Origin: Bdellovibrionales bacterium
GTDB taxonomy: Bacteria > Bdellovibrionota > Bacteriovoracia > Bacteriovoracales > Bacteriovoracaceae
Assembly: GCA_023250775.1 (NCBI GenBank)
Contig: JAHFAA010000018.1
Location: 1-16,937 of the forward strand
Length of the DNA: 16,937 bases
Reading direction: 5' to 3'
In this document: positions 14,140-16,937 of the stretch, one piece after another
Layout of the letters: every line of letters begins with the position of its first letter
How positions within the stretch are numbered: position 1 is the first letter of the stretch
Made by a program: the position numbers and the translations under genes
Notes under the pieces: model-generated
The model's database searches: none
What the model was told of the DNA's origin: nothing
Seen by the model: the letters and a program-made list of their open reading frames with translations, nothing else

Positions 14140-14887
14140 CTTTCATTTTGACTTGGTTTAAGACTTCATTAAAATGCGTCAGCATTTTGTCCTGATCGAT
14201 CATGTCCTTGCCCAACATGAAATCTTTGTGAGCGAGGTTGTAATTGAAAACCAGCTCATTTTTTTCTAGCTCCACTCCACCTTGTTTGTAGCCCAATTTC
14301 TTTATGGTGAATTCATATTTGAGATCCAGATTCCCCGCCTGATTTTTGATGAACAAAAGCAGTCCTTCGGTGCTGGAAAATTCTTTTGAAGAAGGTGCCG
14401 CCATTTTAATTTGGATAGCATCGTCTTTTTGCCTCAGCTCCTTGGCCTTGAAACGGAAAAAGTTTTCGAAAATTTTTAAATACTCTTGGATAATGAGGCG
14501 AGGGCCGACGGTTAAGAGCAGATGCCCGCCTTTGGTTTTGTCGCTCAAATTTCCAAAAACCAAGAAGAGTGAACCGGCCTTGTCGGTAATGGGGGCGGTG
14601 TCTTCGAGAACAATGGACCATGTCAGTTCGCTGGTTGAGCCGGGCGCAAGCTCGGCTGCGCTGTCGAAAGTTTTGGTGGTGACGGCGGTGAAGGCCTTAG
14701 GGTCACTGGCCTTGACCTTTTTGTAATTGCCGTAGGCCAAGGTGATGCCGACTTGAGCGAGATTGACGGCACTTGTCCCTTGATTAGTGACTTGAAGTTT
14801 ACCTCGCAGAGTTTGTCCCGGTGTCCAGGCCTCTCCCTCGATCTCAACATGAAATTGCAAACTTCCTTGAAAAACTGTTCCCTTCAT
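14129..14887 (-). CDS. Arrestin-like beta-sandwich protein, possibly Spo0M family
   Basis: This 252-residue product has no signal peptide and is probably cytoplasmic. The N-terminal ~130 residues look like an arrestin-type beta sandwich: VEIEGEAWTPGQTLRGKLQVTNQG (about 14-37), the W-pG-x-x-x-G-x-v pattern typical of sporulation-control protein Spo0M and arrestin N domains, then AQVGITLAYG and TWSIVLEDTAPITDKAGSLFLVFG. The second half (residues ~135-250) is mixed alpha/beta without known motifs. Spo0M proteins are about 250-260 residues, which fits. However, the usual glycine-rich N-terminal segment is absent, so the family assignment is tentative. The ATG has an AAGGCG element about 5 bases away. 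The gene is convergent with the upstream gene and divergent from the EEP-family gene. Confidence 0.55.
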   Translation of the reverse strand: MKGTVFQGSLQFHVEIEGEAWTPGQTLRGKLQVTNQGTSAVNLAQVGITLAYGNYKKVKASDPKAFTAVTTKTFDSAAELAPGSTSELTWSIVLEDTAPITDKAGSLFLVFGNLSDKTKGGHLLLTVGPRLIIQEYLKIFENFFRFKAKELRQKDDAIQIKMAAPSSKEFSSTEGLLLFIKNQAGNLDLKYEFTIKKLGYKQGGVELEKNELVFNYNLAHKDFMLGKDMIDQDKMLTHFNEVLNQVKMKANY

Positions 14888-14919
14888 TCATTCGCCTTGT
14901 GTGAGAGAAATTCAAAACC

Positions 14920-14964
14920 CCGAGTGTTACCAAAAAACACATGATTATGTCACCTAATACTCGG
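14920..14964. promoter_or_regulatory. Long-armed imperfect inverted repeat in the divergent 14887/15040 promoter region
   Basis: CCGAGTGTTA (14920-14929) and TAATACTCGG (14955-14964) pair over 10 bases with one G-T mismatch and a 25-base spacer. The right arm shares TAATACT with the repeat at 13334-13340. The rest of the 152-base intergenic region (14888-15039) contains an A/T-rich stretch (14966-14976), then AAGGG before the ATG at 15040. I see no clear promoter hexamers. Confidence 0.35.
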
Positions 14965-15039
14965 TAAATTATATAAGGCGTCTGGTTTTTAGTTCGGTCT
15001 TGTCTTATTCAATTAAGTCCATATTTTAAGGGTTTACTT

Positions 15040-16215
15040 ATGTTGATCGCACTCTTTGCCTGGGCCTTTAATCTCTTCGCCCAAACCCCCAATGCTTCTC
15101 TCAAGCTCGCCACCTATAATCTTGGTCTGGCCCACGGATATGTCGATCTCGCTTCCGAGCGTCGAGTGGAACTGGAAAAAACTTTGCCGACAGTTTCGGC
15201 GGACATTTTTTGCATGCAAGAGGCGTGGGATAAAAAAGATCGTAAGGCGATCGCTCGCGCCATGGCGGCCCAGTTTCCATATTCTATTGTGCCCGAGATC
15301 GAAAAGGTTAAGGCCGATCACGCTCCTGTTTGTAAAATCTCTGACCTCTTTGGAAAGAGCACTGATGGCGAACCCAAAATCGTGACCTGTTTTCAAACCA
15401 AATGTAAGGGATTGGCCGGTCAGGCCTTCACCTCTTGTGTCATCAATGATTGCCGCTCTTCGCTCGACAGTCTGAAAAATAGCAAACGGCAGTGTGCTCA
15501 GGCGCTGATGGCCCAGGTGGGGAAAAATCCCATGCTCTCGATGCTGAGACTGCTTTCCCCCTTTAAAAAAGTCGATATCTTCACGTACAAGGGGAGTGAT
15601 GGGATCATGCTTTTTTCCAAATATCCTTTTCGCACCCATGGCCTCGCCAGTATGCGCGCGCTGTCGACTTTGATTAGGCGTGATTTTCTCTACGCCGAAG
15701 TTGATGTTCCCGGCGGGCCGCTCTTTGTTGGCTGCACTCATCCTTCCCCAAACTTTGAAACGACAGCGCCTTACACTGGCCCTTTTCATGACTGGGAAGA
15801 GGAAAATGCCATGCAGATGAAGCTGATCGATGAAAAAATTAGTCAAATGGCGAATGGAAAGCCCATGGCCATCCTGGGTGATTTTAACTTCGGCCCCACT
15901 TTCCCCGAGCAAAACATTGTTGGGGATTTTGAAAAAAATTATTGGGATTTCGTTGGCATTGGATATCTCGATCCGATTGCCTGGCCAGAGTATCGGGCCT
16001 GTAGTTTCTGCAATTCAAATACCTTCGGCAAACCGACTGACGCCAGCAATTTGATTGATCATATTTTTCTAAAAAATATCGATAAAGCTCGAGTGCTCAA
16101 GGCCTCGCTTATCATGAAGGAAAAAAGGTCAGTGCAAAGAGGTGGCCGTGGCCCGCAGTTAGAAACCAATCTCTCCGATCACTATGGGCTCATGCTCGAG
16201 CTACTCAATAATTAA
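15040..16215 (+). CDS. Exported endonuclease/exonuclease/phosphatase (EEP) family protein
   Basis: This 391-residue product has a short signal peptide (LIALFAWAFNLFAQ, cleavage near residue 14). All hallmark EEP residues are present: ATYNLGLAHG (Asn27), ADIFCMQEAW (Glu61), IMLFSKYPF, VGCTHPSPN (His234), ILGDFNFGP (Asp281, Asn283), NLIDHIFL (Asp340, His341) and LSDHYGLM (Asp380, His381). This is the Mg2+-dependent DNase I/sphingomyelinase fold, so the protein is likely a secreted nuclease or phospholipase/sphingomyelinase-like phosphodiesterase. Between residues ~93 and 155 sits an insert with six cysteines (98, 117, 122, 133, 138, 152), absent from the classical fold, which may form a disulfide-linked substrate lid. 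The ATG is preceded by AAGGG. The 3' end overlaps the convergent hydrolase gene by 15 bases. Confidence 0.88.
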   Translation: MLIALFAWAFNLFAQTPNASLKLATYNLGLAHGYVDLASERRVELEKTLPTVSADIFCMQEAWDKKDRKAIARAMAAQFPYSIVPEIEKVKADHAPVCKISDLFGKSTDGEPKIVTCFQTKCKGLAGQAFTSCVINDCRSSLDSLKNSKRQCAQALMAQVGKNPMLSMLRLLSPFKKVDIFTYKGSDGIMLFSKYPFRTHGLASMRALSTLIRRDFLYAEVDVPGGPLFVGCTHPSPNFETTAPYTGPFHDWEEENAMQMKLIDEKISQMANGKPMAILGDFNFGPTFPEQNIVGDFEKNYWDFVGIGYLDPIAWPEYRACSFCNSNTFGKPTDASNLIDHIFLKNIDKARVLKASLIMKEKRSVQRGGRGPQLETNLSDHYGLMLELLNN

Positions 16216-16937
16216 TTCAGCCGCTCGGACAACGATACTTTCGTGCGTCTCATTGGAGAATTCAGTCACCTTGTCATTGCCACAAGGCATGTGGGGGAGG
16301 AGTTCGGAGTTTTTCGTTCCTCTGCGTGGGCAGGTATGGCGATCAAGGGAACAGTCCGTATTGACGAAATGGCGACACTGAGTGAGCTGTTGCCCGTCCA
16401 GCTCTGACTTCAGACCACGGGAAAGTTTGCCATTATAGTTACCGAAGAAAAGATCAACAATGGGTACGAAAATCTTTGGAGCGCCATAACCGCTTATGGG
16501 TGAGGCCACGGTGGTAAGGTGCATTTTTTTCGACCTCGACTTTTCAAGATCGCGCCAGGCCACCAGGGTCGCAGCACCGCCGGCGGAATAGGCCATGATC
16601 TCGATCCGATTTTTTGCATGTAATCGTTGCACTTGCGCAATGGATGCCTTGATGAGCGCCACATTCCCTGCCAACGTTTTTCGGTTGTAAATTTTGTGAA
16701 AATAAAAGCGGACCTTTTTTTGGATGGCCAAATCCAGGGCGGGCAGCCATTGTTTGCCATCCCCCAGTTCGATGCCTTGAACGAACAGGTAAACTGTGCC
16801 ATTTTTGTCCTGTATTTCATTCGTAAATTGCACCAGGGCACTGTTAGAATTTTTAATTTTTTCAATATAAGACTGCGCCAGTGTGTTTGAGTCGAGAGAC
16901 TCGTTGCTCCAGGCACTACAACACAATAATATCAATA
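16201..16937 (-). CDS. Alpha/beta-hydrolase-like exported protein, partial (start beyond right edge)
   Basis: The frame is open to the right edge, and about 244 codons are visible. The edge itself encodes ILLCCSAWS, the end of a signal peptide (possibly a lipoprotein, given Cys5/Cys6), so the true start lies outside the window; the TTG near 16935 is probably internal. The visible protein has GTVYLFVQGIELGDG (strand and turn, 46-60), a helix and then IEIMAYSAGGAATLVAW. The A-Y-S-A-G-G elbow places a candidate nucleophile at Ser117 (A-x-S-x-G). HESIVVR at ~231 provides the likely histidine. Five C-terminal cysteines (RHFVNTDCSLDRHTCP...MPCGN) suggest disulfides. A secreted esterase or lipase is likely; the substrate is unknown. 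It resembles the exported hydrolase at 7051-7743 in architecture (signal peptide, S-x-G-G elbow, C-terminal His), which I infer only from motifs. The stop falls 15 bases inside the convergent EEP-family gene. Confidence 0.6.
   Translation of the reverse strand, partial: LILLCCSAWSNESLDSNTLAQSYIEKIKNSNSALVQFTNEIQDKNGTVYLFVQGIELGDGKQWLPALDLAIQKKVRFYFHKIYNRKTLAGNVALIKASIAQVQRLHAKNRIEIMAYSAGGAATLVAWRDLEKSRSKKMHLTTVASPISGYGAPKIFVPIVDLFFGNYNGKLSRGLKSELDGQQLTQCRHFVNTDCSLDRHTCPRRGTKNSELLPHMPCGNDKVTEFSNETHESIVVRAAELIIE

Noticed and set aside
15034..15912. Long open frame of 292 codons antisense to the EEP-family gene
   Set aside because: The plus strand carries every catalytic motif of the EEP family, a signal peptide and a ribosome-binding site. 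The antisense product has no recognisable motif.
1..16937. Mobile element or genomic island with att sites
   Set aside because: No transposase, integrase, tRNA, terminal repeats or phage genes were found, and no sharp change in codon style was noticed.

Overview
The window looks like a chromosomal segment of a Gram-negative predatory or predator-like bacterium, most plausibly of the Bdellovibrionota. This is an inference from style, not from a marker gene. The base composition is moderate, genes are packed tail to tail, TTG and GTG starts are used, and about ten of sixteen genes encode exported proteins: a FecR-like protein, a PHP/DUF3604 lipoprotein, two alpha/beta-hydrolase-like proteins, an HNH nuclease, an EEP-family phosphodiesterase/nuclease, an M15 peptidase fused to a sulfatase-modifying-factor-like domain, and several cysteine-rich or unknown secreted proteins. 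No rRNA, tRNA, CRISPR array, insertion sequence or phage gene was seen.

Layout. (1) 1-2427: a FecR-like exported protein runs off the left edge. It is divergent from an arsenate reductase gene (arsC), and a 9-bp perfect inverted repeat lies between them. Downstream of arsC, the first 54 codons of a UPF0016/GDT1-type cation transporter run directly, in another frame, into an MFS transporter that has lost its own start; this looks like a deletion fusion. (2) 2424-4832: a large PHP-domain lipoprotein on the minus strand. (3) 4833-5184: a 352-base regulatory region with a 16-bp palindrome, an excellent sigma-54 promoter, and a tiny secreted-peptide reading frame interrupted by an in-frame stop. 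(4) 5185-7059: a cobalamin-binding radical SAM enzyme, probably transcribed from the sigma-54 promoter. (5) 7051-8394: a divergent pair, an exported alpha/beta hydrolase and an exported HNH nuclease. (6) 8395-13294: a minus-strand series of an M15-FGE fusion protein, an EGF-like cysteine-rich protein, a second cysteine-rich secreted protein and CorA; the last three are spaced like an operon. (7) 13357-16937: an exported protein of a conserved but unnamed type, an arrestin/Spo0M-like cytoplasmic protein, an exported EEP-family enzyme, and a hydrolase running off the right edge.

Themes. All five convergent gene pairs overlap or abut (0 to 15 bp), leaving no room for conventional intrinsic terminators between them. 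The exported hydrolases (nuclease, EEP enzyme, esterase-like proteins, D,D-peptidase-like protein) fit digestion or remodelling of external or prey material, but no sequence feature proves this. The segment most worth a second look is 4860-5185, where a palindrome, a sigma-54 promoter, a micro-ORF and a radical SAM gene lie in order. Next are the UPF0016::MFS junction and the M15-FGE fusion.
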